A stretch of 64,000 nt of DNA from Bacteroidales bacterium (lineage in GTDB: Bacteria > Bacteroidota > Bacteroidia > Bacteroidales > P3). The notes beneath the pieces were generated by a model. The model searched no databases, was not told the origin of the DNA, and worked only from the letters and a program-made list of their open reading frames with translations. This document shows positions 1-7,063 of this stretch, piece by piece. A program made the translations under genes and the position numbers. Position 1 is the first letter of the stretch; each line of letters begins with the position of its first letter. The stretch lies in NCBI GenBank assembly GCA_017480785.1, contig JAFURZ010000007.1, positions 1 to 64,000 of the forward strand, in the 5' to 3' direction.

Positions 1-42
1 ACGCGTGCATTCCTGTTCCCGGATTCCGAGGGCATGATACAT

Positions 43-102
43 GAAGCTGGTTTCCATTCCGTATCTTTTTTTTTTGCATTTACAATACGAAATGCCAGCT
101 TC
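43..102. repeat. imperfect inverted repeat near window start
   Basis: GAAGCTGG (43-50) pairs with CCAGCTTC (95-102), and an inner arm ATTCCGTAT (56-64) pairs imperfectly with ATACGAAAT (85-93). The loop holds a run of ten T. It lies just downstream of the small minus-strand gene ending at 115, so it may end that transcript, but there is no T run after the hairpin on the minus strand. Function not established. Confidence 0.35.
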
Positions 103-114
103 TTTTATTGCATC

Positions 115-333
115 TCACCTACGCATTTGTCGGAAGAACCTAAGTTTGCACATCGCTTTGTTTTCATCATCACTCATACGTATAACCTTCAAAACACCAT
201 CCAAATCCAATCCTTTTACCGCAGATAATGTTTCGGTCATAGAATCAATGTATTCAGGAGACAGCGACTGCACCTCAATCATTTCACTACCATCCGCTTT
301 GCAGACAGTAGATGGTTTCAAATATAGGTTCAT
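115..333 (-). CDS. hypothetical protein, 72 aa
   Basis: Small soluble protein, not recognised. It has no signal peptide or membrane segment; the C-terminal third is basic (ends FFRQMRR). It starts 9 nt after the stop of the minus-strand zinc-finger-like gene at 343-597, so the two probably form one transcript. The ATG is preceded by an A-rich, Shine-Dalgarno-poor leader, normal for Bacteroidota. No function can be assigned. Confidence 0.55.
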   Translation of the reverse strand: MNLYLKPSTVCKADGSEMIEVQSLSPEYIDSMTETLSAVKGLDLDGVLKVIRMSDDENKAMCKLRFFRQMRR

Positions 334-342
334 AATCTCTTC

Positions 343-597
343 TTATTTGTGGAATAATAAATACAGAACAATAAAACCAACAATCCACCAAACCCATCGG
401 TATGGCTTTGTTCCTCCACCTGAGGCTCTTGCCTGGCGGTCTTCTTCACGGCATTTTTCGGAGCAGTAGCCGCCATAGCCAAATAACATGCCCTCGCCAA
501 CACCAGTACCTTCTTTAAAGTGCCGTCCGCACCATTTGCATTGTTTCATAACATTATAGTTTTTAGTCTGCCTACTCTTTGGTGCAGTTTTCGGCAT
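343..597 (-). CDS. small zinc-finger-like membrane protein, 84 aa
   Basis: The N-terminal half carries two Cys pairs: KQCKWCGRHF (CxxC) and, about 20 residues on, YCSEKCREED (CxxxC). This spacing suggests a zinc ribbon or MYND/TRASH-like metal site. The C-terminus has one hydrophobic segment (WWIVGFIVLYLLF), so the protein is probably a tail-anchored membrane protein. The start may instead be the internal Met at 549 (MKQCKWCG), which begins directly at the metal-binding part. It lies upstream of the 72-aa gene at 115-333. Role unknown. Confidence 0.55.
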   Translation of the reverse strand: MPKTAPKSRQTKNYNVMKQCKWCGRHFKEGTGVGEGMLFGYGGYCSEKCREEDRQARASGGGTKPYRWVWWIVGFIVLYLLFHK

Positions 598-745
598 CCC
601 TGCAGGACCTCAACGGAAAAAGAGGCCCTACTATATAAATACGATGAGGTTTCCTCAAAAACTGCCATTCTGCAAAAAAACATTTCAACATTTGTTAATA
701 ACCTCCGTACCTCATGACATAAAAAAGCCGTGAACTTGTTTTGTC

Positions 746-858
746 CATGTGGAGGCTCTGGTAAACCCTTTCAGCAAACAAGAAAGCTCACGGTACTCGT
801 GAGCGTTTCTCCTTTCTCGTGCTGAAAGATTTAGAAATTTTACCAGAATTTCCACATG
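746..858. ncRNA. long interrupted hairpin, candidate 6S-like or other structured RNA
   Basis: Five nested complementary blocks make a 113-nt rod. CATGTGGA (746-753) pairs with TCCACATG (851-858), CTGGTAAA (758-765) with TTTACCAG (839-846), CTTTCAGCA (768-776) with TGCTGAAAG (820-828), GCTCACG (786-792) with CGTGAGC (798-804), and GAAA/TTTC lie between the last two. Internal loops separate the helices. No ORF fits it. Size and shape resemble 6S RNA and the roughly 110-nt 6S-Flavo class known in Bacteroidota, but I cannot align it to a consensus. Strand is undecided. The minus strand has a TATTTTTGCA promoter at 935-944 and six T at 721-726. The plus strand has a small hairpin (AAGCG/CGCTT) and a T-rich tract after 858. 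Confidence 0.5.
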
Positions 859-953
859 CATAAGAAAAGCGAATACGCTTCAATATGTCTTTTCTTTTTG
901 TTTATGCCATATATTGTTATTTTCGTTTCAAAAATGCAAAAATACACATTTTT

Positions 954-1385
954 CTATGCCTTGTTTTCGACCAGCCATTCGTCGACCTTTTCCTTGACGG
1001 CGGCGACTATCTCCTGCGCTTTGGGATATAGGTCTGCAGCCGACTCCCTGTCGTGGTTGAAAAGGTCTTCATAGTCGCCAGTCTGACGCTCCCGAAAGAG
1101 TTGGCTGTAGTTCTTTCCATAATGTGCAGGGAATATTCCTGGACGAATGAAATGCAAACCGAACATCTGTATCACGCCATCGTGAGACTTGGTAATGATG
1201 CCGTTGGCAATCAACAAAGCGCTTATAGCATAATAACATGCATAATACATCCTGTTGACTGCATTGTTATAGTATTTCAGGGCAAGAAGATTGTCAATCT
1301 CGCCAAGTGTATTTTCTGCGCACTCGATACGATAGGTAACAATGTCATACCGTTCTTGTGGTGTCAGTTCCATCCTTTTTGTCAT
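954..1385 (-). CDS. HEPN domain protein (putative toxin or partner of MNT)
   Basis: A 143-aa all-alpha protein of the HEPN type. The helix with RMYYACYYAISALL (about residues 44-57) is typical of HEPN proteins paired with minimal nucleotidyltransferases. The strict RX4HXY ribonuclease motif is absent; the nearest match is RPGIFPAHY (RX6HY), so RNase activity is uncertain. Its start overlaps the stop of the nucleotidyltransferase gene by 4 nt (ATGA), so the two are translationally coupled. In studied HEPN-MNT systems the HEPN partner is the toxin or substrate and the MNT partner the antitoxin. That role is inferred here. Confidence 0.8.
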   Translation of the reverse strand: MTKRMELTPQERYDIVTYRIECAENTLGEIDNLLALKYYNNAVNRMYYACYYAISALLIANGIITKSHDGVIQMFGLHFIRPGIFPAHYGKNYSQLFRERQTGDYEDLFNHDRESAADLYPKAQEIVAAVKEKVDEWLVENKA

Positions 1386-1690
1386 AATCGCCTCCCGTCG
1401 TTAATCACATTCAATCGAAATGGGGTCATACGCGACTCCCACTGTGCCTTTGGAAGAATAAATGGATGTATGAGTACCCCTGTCTCGAGTTCAATTGGGT
1501 ATGTTACATCATATATTTTATCCTTGTCATCGATGTTGACCTTCGGCTTGTTGAAAAGCACCAGCAGGTCGATGTCTGAGTCAGGCCGTGCGTCGCCACG
1601 GGCTTCGCTGCCATAGAGCCACACCTCGATATCGAGGGGCAAGGCGTCGAGGCCTTTTTTGATGGCATCTGTGATGTTCGGGCGTCTCAT
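1382..1690 (-). CDS. MNT-type nucleotidyltransferase (antitoxin of HEPN pair)
   Basis: A 102-aa minimal nucleotidyltransferase. The GSX10DXD active site is intact: GS at WLYGSEARG, then PDSDIDLLVLF with both Asp. Known members such as MntA AMPylate the HEPN partner and neutralise it. It is the first gene of the pair; its stop overlaps the HEPN start by 4 nt. A good promoter (TATTTTTGCA) lies just upstream, so the pair is an autonomous unit. It is a different subfamily from the pair at 8596-9220. Confidence 0.85.
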   Translation of the reverse strand: MRRPNITDAIKKGLDALPLDIEVWLYGSEARGDARPDSDIDLLVLFNKPKVNIDDKDKIYDVTYPIELETGVLIHPFILPKAQWESRMTPFRLNVINDGRRL

Positions 1691-1708
1691 AATATCATTA
1701 TTTCGATT

Positions 1709-1718
1709 TGCAAAAATA
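1709..1718 (-). promoter_or_regulatory. promoter of HEPN/MNT pair
   Basis: Minus strand reads TATTTTTGCA, matching the Bacteroidota -7 element TAnnTTTG. A TTTG sits about 20 nt further upstream, at the usual -33 distance. The start codon at 1690 is about 18 nt downstream. Confidence 0.65.
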
Positions 1719-1761
1719 CAACAATTATTTCAATTGACAAAATAATTGTTTGCTGGCGTGG

Positions 1762-1917
1762 CTACAGCCCCTTGCTGCGGCGGTAGTCGGTGGGCGACAG
1801 GCCTGTGATTTTCTTCACGTAGCGCGAGAAGAACTGGATGGTGGAGAAGCCCATCTCGTCGGCGATATCGACCCGGGTGCAGCTGCTGTTCAGCGCTATG
1901 CACTCCTCGCTATTCAT
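1762..1917 (-). pseudogene. remnant of AraC-family regulator (C-terminal HTH fragment)
   Basis: Minus strand encodes about 51 residues ending in a typical AraC/XylS second helix-turn-helix: DIADEMGFSTIQFFSRYVKK followed by ITGLSPTDYRRSKG and a stop. A complete AraC-type protein has at least 100 residues in the DNA-binding domain alone and usually 250 or more in total. The sequence upstream of the fragment loses similarity and runs into the large palindrome at 2001-2109. The fragment is therefore probably a truncated gene whose 5' part was lost. An ATG at 1915-1917 could still start a peptide, but a functional regulator is unlikely. Confidence 0.7.
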
Positions 1918-2000
1918 AAAGTTAACGCTCCTACAAACGCCACCCCCTCCACTTTTATTGTATCGCCACCCCGAAAATCACCTCCCCTGTCCCCAGGTTC

Positions 2001-2109
2001 CCTCCGCCATTTTTACGGTAGTATTACGGTAGTATTACGGTAGTATTACGCTTTAAAAGCGTAATACTACCGTAATACTACCGTAATACTACCGTAAAAA
2101 TGGCGGAGG
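2001..2109. repeat. 109-bp perfect palindrome with 11-bp periodic arms (family 1)
   Basis: Arms of 54 bp (2001-2054 and 2056-2109) are perfectly complementary around a single central A. Each arm contains three head-to-tail 11-bp units of TACGGTAGTAT and an outer CCTCCGCCATTTTT block. A near-identical copy is at 14147-14253 and a partial one at 38919-38982. It stands between the AraC remnant (minus) and the flippase gene (plus), upstream of the latter, so it is not simply the terminator of a neighbouring gene. The rest of the 1918-2209 spacer is low-complexity G-rich sequence. Confidence 0.95.
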
Positions 2110-2209
2110 ATGTAGGGGGGCGATACGGCGGAGGGAGGGGGTGGCTCGAGGGTAAATATTCGGGCGCAGGAGATACAATAAAAAGCGAAGCTCTGCGTTA
2201 GGTGGTATT

Positions 2210-3694
2210 ATGGCTTCGCTGAAAAAACTCCTCTCCGACTCGGTCGTCTACGGCTTGAGCAGCATTGTGGGCAGGTTCCTGAACTACCTGCTTGTCCCTG
2301 TGTACACCTACCACATCAGTGCCGCCTCGGGCGGCTACGGCGTGGTGACCAACGTCTACGCCTATACGGCCCTCCTGCTGGTCATCCTCACCTTCGGCAT
2401 GGAGACGACGTTCTTCTACTATGCCAACCGTGAGGGGATGGACCGCCGGCGGGTGTTCAGCACGGTGCTGACGGCCGTGGGGACGGTGGCGGCGGTGTTT
2501 GTGGCGGCGGTGATGGTGTTCATCGGCCCCGTCAGCCGCTCCATGGGCTATGCCGACCACCCGGAGTACCTGCAGGTGATGGCCGTGGTGGTGGCGCTGG
2601 ACGCCTTCCAGTCCATCCTCTTCGCGCGCCTCAGGCTGGAGGGCAAGGCGTGGAAGTTCTTCGCCCTGAAGACCTCGTTCATCGTGATGAGCGTCCTGCT
2701 GACGCTCCTTGTCTTCCTCGTGGCGCCGCGCTGGACCCACCTGCCGTGGATGGGCTGGTACCGCGAGGCCGACCAGGTGGGCTACATCTTCTACATCAAC
2801 CTCGCCTGCACCGCACTGGTCACCTTCGGCTTCCTGAAGGAGCTACGAGACTTTCAACTTTCAACTTTCAACTTTCAACTATTGAAGCAAATGCTTCAAT
2901 ATGCCTGGCCGCTGCTGCTGTTCGGCATCGTGGGCATCTTCAACCAGGTGGCCGACAAGATACTGCTGCCGTGGCTGCTGCCCGGCGAGGAGGGCCTGCG
3001 CCAGCTGGGCATCTATGGCGCCTGTGTGAAGATAGCCATGCTCATGGCCCTCATCACCCAGGCCTTCCGCTATGCCTACGAGCCGTTTGTTTTCGGTGGA
3101 CAAAGGGACAAGCAGAGCAAGGAGACCCAGGCCCAGGCGACGAAATACTTCATCATCTTCACCCTGATGGCTTTCCTGACGGTCATGTGCTACATCGACG
3201 TGTTCCAATACTTTGTCGGCGCCGACTACCGCGAGGCGCTGCCGGCGGTGCCGATTGTGATGATGGCCGAGATACTGATGGGCATCTACTTCAACCTCTC
3301 GTTCTGGTACAAGCTGAACGGTCAGACGTGGTGGGGCGCGGTGATGAGCGCCGTGGGATGCACCGTGCTGGTGGCGGTGAACATCGTCTTCGTGCCGCGC
3401 ATAGGCTACATGGCGTGCGCCTGGGGCGGCCTGGCGGGCTACGGCGTGTGCGTGCTGATGAGCTACCTTATCGGCCAGAAGAAGAACCCCGTCCCCTACC
3501 CCGTCGGCACCATCGGCGGCTACTTCGCCCTCGCCCTCGCCCTCTTCGCCGTCACCCGCCTGGTGCGTCCCGAGGCCCTGTGGCTGCGGCTGGCGCTGAA
3601 CACCCTGCTGCTGCTCGTCTACCTGGCCGCTGTGCTCTACAACGAACGGGCCCTCCTCCGCCCCCTGGCCCGCAAACTGCTGCATAAATCCTGA
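2210..3694 (+). CDS. polysaccharide/lipid-linked oligosaccharide flippase (Wzx/MVF superfamily)
   Basis: A 494-aa integral membrane protein with about 14 hydrophobic segments, of the polysaccharide biosynthesis / MVF superfamily. These proteins move undecaprenyl-linked sugars across the inner membrane. The N-terminus (SDSVVYGLSSIVGRFLNYLL, then VPVYTYHIS) is typical of Bacteroidota members. At about residues 214-227 a run of DFQLSTFNFQLL is encoded by four CTTTCAACTTT-like tandem repeats (2848-2881); it is probably an in-frame repeat insertion in a cytoplasmic or periplasmic loop. The gene is not next to glycosyltransferases, so the exported glycan cannot be named. Confidence 0.85.
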   Translation: MASLKKLLSDSVVYGLSSIVGRFLNYLLVPVYTYHISAASGGYGVVTNVYAYTALLLVILTFGMETTFFYYANREGMDRRRVFSTVLTAVGTVAAVFVAAVMVFIGPVSRSMGYADHPEYLQVMAVVVALDAFQSILFARLRLEGKAWKFFALKTSFIVMSVLLTLLVFLVAPRWTHLPWMGWYREADQVGYIFYINLACTALVTFGFLKELRDFQLSTFNFQLLKQMLQYAWPLLLFGIVGIFNQVADKILLPWLLPGEEGLRQLGIYGACVKIAMLMALITQAFRYAYEPFVFGGQRDKQSKETQAQATKYFIIFTLMAFLTVMCYIDVFQYFVGADYREALPAVPIVMMAEILMGIYFNLSFWYKLNGQTWWGAVMSAVGCTVLVAVNIVFVPRIGYMACAWGGLAGYGVCVLMSYLIGQKKNPVPYPVGTIGGYFALALALFAVTRLVRPEALWLRLALNTLLLLVYLAAVLYNERALLRPLARKLLHKS

Positions 3695-3723
3695 GGAGTC
3701 TGGAGATAAGGAGATAAGACAAA

Positions 3724-3954
3724 ATGTGGTTATTTATTAAAAAGATGTTTATGAATAAGAGAGGACTGATATTAGGAGTCATGTGCTGCGTGGCGCTGAT
3801 GTTCGCCTCGTGCCACAAGGTGTGCACCTGCACCGACTATGGCGGACGGGAACGCGAGTTCACCGCCGACGAAGTCGACGACCATGCCGGCGGCAACTGC
3901 TCGGAGATGGTCAACTTCCCCATCCTGAACCACTATTCCTACTGCCACTGGTAA
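3724..3954 (+). CDS. small Cys-patterned lipoprotein (paralogue 1)
   Basis: A 76-aa protein with a lipoprotein signal peptide and lipobox LMFASC. The mature part has the pattern lipid-Cys, 3 residues, CTC, 22 residues, Cys (GGNCSEM), and a last Cys near the end (SYCHW). Two other genes here (10186-10443 and 10447-10689) share this layout. The start could be the Met at 3751, giving a more usual signal peptide (MNKRGLILG). Its stop TAA overlaps the ATG of the radical SAM gene (TAATG), so they are coupled. Upstream lies a short repeat of GGAGATAA units. Function unknown. Confidence 0.7.
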   Translation: MWLFIKKMFMNKRGLILGVMCCVALMFASCHKVCTCTDYGGREREFTADEVDDHAGGNCSEMVNFPILNHYSYCHW

Positions 3955-4868
3955 TGGAAGGCTGCCGACTGTGTCCGCGTGCATGCGGGGTGGAGCGCAC
4001 GGGCGCCCGCGGTTTCTGCGGCGCCGGCGAGGGACTGGAGGTGGGCACCGTGTGTGTGCACCGTGGCGAGGAGCCTCCGCTGAACCCCATCGTGAACGTC
4101 TTCTTCGCCCACTGCAACCTGCAGTGCATCTACTGCCAGAACTGGCAGATAAGCAAGCGAGCGGTGAGCGGTGAGCGGAGAGTGGAGAGTGTGGACGCCC
4201 TCGCCGACCGCATCTGCTCCCTGTTCTCCACTCTCCACTCACCGCTCGCCTCTCCCATGCTGGGGCTGGTCACGGCGGCACACTACGCCGACCGGCTGCC
4301 GGCACTCCTCGACGCCGTGCGCCGCCGCGGCTGTTCGCCGACGGTGGTGTACAACAGCAGTGGCTACGAGAGCGTCGACACCCTGCGGAGCCTGGAGGGC
4401 CTGGTGGACGTGTATCTGCCCGATTTCAAGTACATGGACGCCACCCTGGCGGCAGCCTACAGCCACGCCGCCGACTACCCCGCGGTGGCACAGGCCGCCC
4501 TGCGCGAGATGCGCCGGCAGGTGGGCGCGGGCCTGAAGACCGACGAGGCAGGCCGTGCCTACCGCGGCCTGATAGTGCGCCACCTGGTGCTCCCCGGGGC
4601 CGTGGAGAACTCGCTCCGCTGCCTGAAGTGGCTGGCCGACGAGTTCCCCTTCGGGCTGCACCTCTCGCTGATGGCACAGTATTTCCCTCCCCAGCCGGGG
4701 CTTCCGGCACCGCTGGACCGCACCGTCAGCACCGAGGAATACGCCACGGTGGTGGCACGCGCCGAGGCACTGGGCCTCACCGACGGATGGACTCAAGAGC
4801 TGGAGGCCCGCGACAACTACAGACCCGATTTCGACAACACAGACAATCCGTTCGACACCGGACTATGA
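3954..4868 (+). CDS. radical SAM protein, PflX/YgiQ-like Fe-S family
   Basis: 304 aa. The 4Fe-4S/SAM motif CxxxCxxC is CNLQCIYCQNW at about residues 50-60, preceded by a Cys-rich N-terminus (CRLCPRACG, FCGAG) as in COG1313 (PflX-like, related to pyruvate formate-lyase activating enzymes). The substrate is unknown. I chose the ATG at 3954, which overlaps the stop of the lipoprotein gene; the longer reading frame runs through that gene. Residues about 68-100 are encoded by repeats of GTGAGCG/GAGAGTG (4160-4192), followed about 35 nt later by an inverted version (4224-4250). The family core appears interrupted by this expansion. The end overlaps the next gene by 4 nt. Confidence 0.8.
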   Translation: MEGCRLCPRACGVERTGARGFCGAGEGLEVGTVCVHRGEEPPLNPIVNVFFAHCNLQCIYCQNWQISKRAVSGERRVESVDALADRICSLFSTLHSPLASPMLGLVTAAHYADRLPALLDAVRRRGCSPTVVYNSSGYESVDTLRSLEGLVDVYLPDFKYMDATLAAAYSHAADYPAVAQAALREMRRQVGAGLKTDEAGRAYRGLIVRHLVLPGAVENSLRCLKWLADEFPFGLHLSLMAQYFPPQPGLPAPLDRTVSTEEYATVVARAEALGLTDGWTQELEARDNYRPDFDNTDNPFDTGL

Positions 4869-5443
4869 AATATAAACTCGAAATAGAAGATGAGGAATAC
4901 GGATATGAGGGATGGGCTTTCCTCCATTTCCACACCCTCCTGCCGGGCTACGCCTTGGCCAACAACCTGAACCGCCTCTACGACTACCGGCTGGAACGCA
5001 CCGACGACATGCCGCTTGACGGCAGCGACTGGCCGATGTATCGCTACGAAGACACGCTGGGCAAGATGTTCTTCTTCCTCGTAGAGCGGCCCGCCAGCGC
5101 CACGGCAGCCCCCTGGGATGCCGGCGACAAGGTGTTCCTGCTGAAAGGCGAAAACGCCGACCTGGCGGCACACCACATCCTCGCCGACTTCACCGAGAAC
5201 CCCACTGTCGACGAGGGCGACCTGCTGGCTCGCGAACATGCCGACCTGCTCGACGAACTGCTGGCCGATTTCACCGTCGTCAACCAGCTCGACTTCGAGG
5301 CGCCCCCCTCCACGCGCAAAGCCGCCAAGGAGCGGGTACTGGTGCAGGAACACTGCGACAGGATACTGGCCTATATCGAACAGAAACACCTCGACCTCAG
5401 CGAGGAGGAGAAGTGGCGGCTGGAGCTGATGCGGGGCGAGTGA
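4865..5443 (+). CDS. hypothetical acidic protein, possibly IPExxxVDY-like
   Basis: 192 aa, soluble and acidic. The start at 4865 gives MKYKLEIEDEEYGYEGWAFL and a 4-nt overlap (ATGA) with the radical SAM gene, so it is probably the third gene of the 3724-5443 operon. A segment PGYALANNLNRLYDYRLERT (about residues 26-45) loosely resembles the start of Bacteroidota IPExxxVDY-family proteins, but I do not see the name motif, so the match is weak. A C-terminal helical part (RVLVQEHCDRILAYIEQ) is amphipathic. No catalytic motif seen. Confidence 0.65.
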   Translation: MKYKLEIEDEEYGYEGWAFLHFHTLLPGYALANNLNRLYDYRLERTDDMPLDGSDWPMYRYEDTLGKMFFFLVERPASATAAPWDAGDKVFLLKGENADLAAHHILADFTENPTVDEGDLLAREHADLLDELLADFTVVNQLDFEAPPSTRKAAKERVLVQEHCDRILAYIEQKHLDLSEEEKWRLELMRGE

Positions 5444-5475
5444 CACTTTTTTCTTGCAGGTTAAATATTTTTTTG

Positions 5476-5485
5476 TATATTTGCA
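5476..5485 (+). promoter_or_regulatory. promoter of pepD
   Basis: TATATTTGCA matches TAnnTTTG. A T-rich TTG tract lies about 20 nt upstream. The pepD start codon is 45 nt downstream. Confidence 0.7.
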
Positions 5486-5529
5486 CCCATATATCCAAGC
5501 GAGAACAATAATTACAAATACCTATTACC

Positions 5530-6987
5530 ATGACAATTAAAGACCTTGAACCCAAAGAGTTGTGGAGCAACTTCTACTCCCTCACCCGTCAACCGCGCCC
5601 CTCGAAACATGAGGAAAAAGTGCGTGCTTTCCTGGTGGACTGGGCCAAAAAGAACAAGATTGCCTGCCGCGTGGACGGCGTTGGCAACGTCATTCTCAGC
5701 AAGCCTGCCACCAAAGGCATGGAGAACCGCGTGCCCGTGGTGCTGCAAGCCCACATGGACATGGTGCCCCAGGCCCGTGCCGGCAAGAAACACGACTTCG
5801 AGAAAGACCCCATCGAGACCAAGATAGTGGGTGATTGGGTGTATGCCTGCGACACCACGCTGGGTGCCGACGACGGCATGGGTGTGGCTGCCATCATGGC
5901 CGTCTTCGCCTCCAAGACCGTCAAGCACGGTCCCCTCGAAGCCCTCATCACCACCGACGAGGAGACCGGCATGACCGGCGCCTTCGGCCTGAAGAAAGGC
6001 GAACTGAAGGGCAAATACCTGCTGAACCTCGACAGCGAGACCGAGGGCGAGCTCTACGTGGGTTGCGCCGGCGGCATCGACGCTGCCATCAGCATCCCCT
6101 ACACCACCGAGAAGGCCCCCAAGGGCATGGTGGCCTACCGTCTCACCGTCGGCGGCCTGAAGGGAGGCCACAGCGGCATGGAAATCAACACCGGCCGCGC
6201 CAATGCCAACAAGCTGCTTTTCCGCCATCTGCGCTGGGTAGCCGAGTGCGGCGTGCGCCTCGTCAACGTGGAGGGCGGCAATATGCGCAACGCCATCCCG
6301 CGCGATGCCGAAGCCGTCATCGCCTTCCCCAAAGAGCATGAAGAGTGCATCCTGAAGGAATTCGACAAGGTGGCTGGCTGGGTGAAGAAAGAACTCGGCG
6401 ACGTGGAGCCCGACTTCTGCGTGAAATACGAGAAGGTGCGCATGAGCCCCACCGTCATTACCGATGCCGACACCCAGAAGATTATCAACCTGATGATGAT
6501 TGCCCCCAACGGCGTCATCCGCATGAGCAAAGACATGGAAGGCCTCGTCGAGACCTCGCTCAACCTAGCCATTGCCAAGACCACGGCCAGCAAGAAGTTC
6601 GTCGTCTATGCCTTGCTGCGCTCCAGCGTCGACACCGCCAAGGAAGCCCTGGCCGAACGCCTCGTCTGCCTGGCCGAACTGGCCGGCGGCAAGTGCCAGC
6701 TCAGCGGCGCCTATCCCGGCTGGAAGCCCAACATGCAAAGCGGCCTGCTGAAGACCATGAAGCAGACCTACAAGAAACTGTACAAGAAGGAGCCCGCCGT
6801 GATGGCCATCCACGCCGGTCTGGAATGCGGCCTGCTGGGCGGCAAGTATCCCGACATGGAGATGATTTCCTTCGGCCCCACGCTGCAGAGCCCCCACAGC
6901 CCCGACGAGCGTTGCTACATCCCCAGCGCCAAGAAGTTCTACGACTACCTGCTTGCCACGCTGGAAGCTATCCCAGAGATGAAATAA
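5530..6987 (+). CDS. pepD: Xaa-His dipeptidase (aminoacyl-histidine dipeptidase) PepD
   Basis: 485 aa, the usual length for PepD (M20 family, cytosolic non-specific dipeptidase). It cleaves Xaa-His and other dipeptides with two metal ions. Seen motifs: LQAHMDMVPQ (first metal His), DTTLGADDGMGVA (bridging Asp), ITTDEETGMTGA (catalytic Glu pair) and LNLDSETEGELYVG, plus a lid domain with GGLKGGHSGMEI. It is cytoplasmic, with no signal peptide. It is a single-gene unit with its own promoter (5476-5485) and a strong terminator (7006-7035). Confidence 0.93.
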   Translation: MTIKDLEPKELWSNFYSLTRQPRPSKHEEKVRAFLVDWAKKNKIACRVDGVGNVILSKPATKGMENRVPVVLQAHMDMVPQARAGKKHDFEKDPIETKIVGDWVYACDTTLGADDGMGVAAIMAVFASKTVKHGPLEALITTDEETGMTGAFGLKKGELKGKYLLNLDSETEGELYVGCAGGIDAAISIPYTTEKAPKGMVAYRLTVGGLKGGHSGMEINTGRANANKLLFRHLRWVAECGVRLVNVEGGNMRNAIPRDAEAVIAFPKEHEECILKEFDKVAGWVKKELGDVEPDFCVKYEKVRMSPTVITDADTQKIINLMMIAPNGVIRMSKDMEGLVETSLNLAIAKTTASKKFVVYALLRSSVDTAKEALAERLVCLAELAGGKCQLSGAYPGWKPNMQSGLLKTMKQTYKKLYKKEPAVMAIHAGLECGLLGGKYPDMEMISFGPTLQSPHSPDERCYIPSAKKFYDYLLATLEAIPEMK

Positions 6988-7005
6988 GAAATGAGAAATG
7001 AGAAA

Positions 7006-7035
7006 GGGCTGGCGCTACCGCGCCAGCCCTATTTT
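7006..7035 (+). terminator. intrinsic terminator of pepD
   Basis: GGGCTGGCGC (7006-7015) pairs perfectly with GCGCCAGCCC (7020-7029), followed by TATTTTTC. Confidence 0.9.
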
Positions 7036-7063
7036 TCATTGCATTAATCAACTGACTTTTTTA

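Noticed and set aside
1750..2043. Plus-strand ORFs over the AraC remnant and palindrome
   Set aside because: They read through the antisense of the AraC fragment and the palindrome arm and have no coding character.
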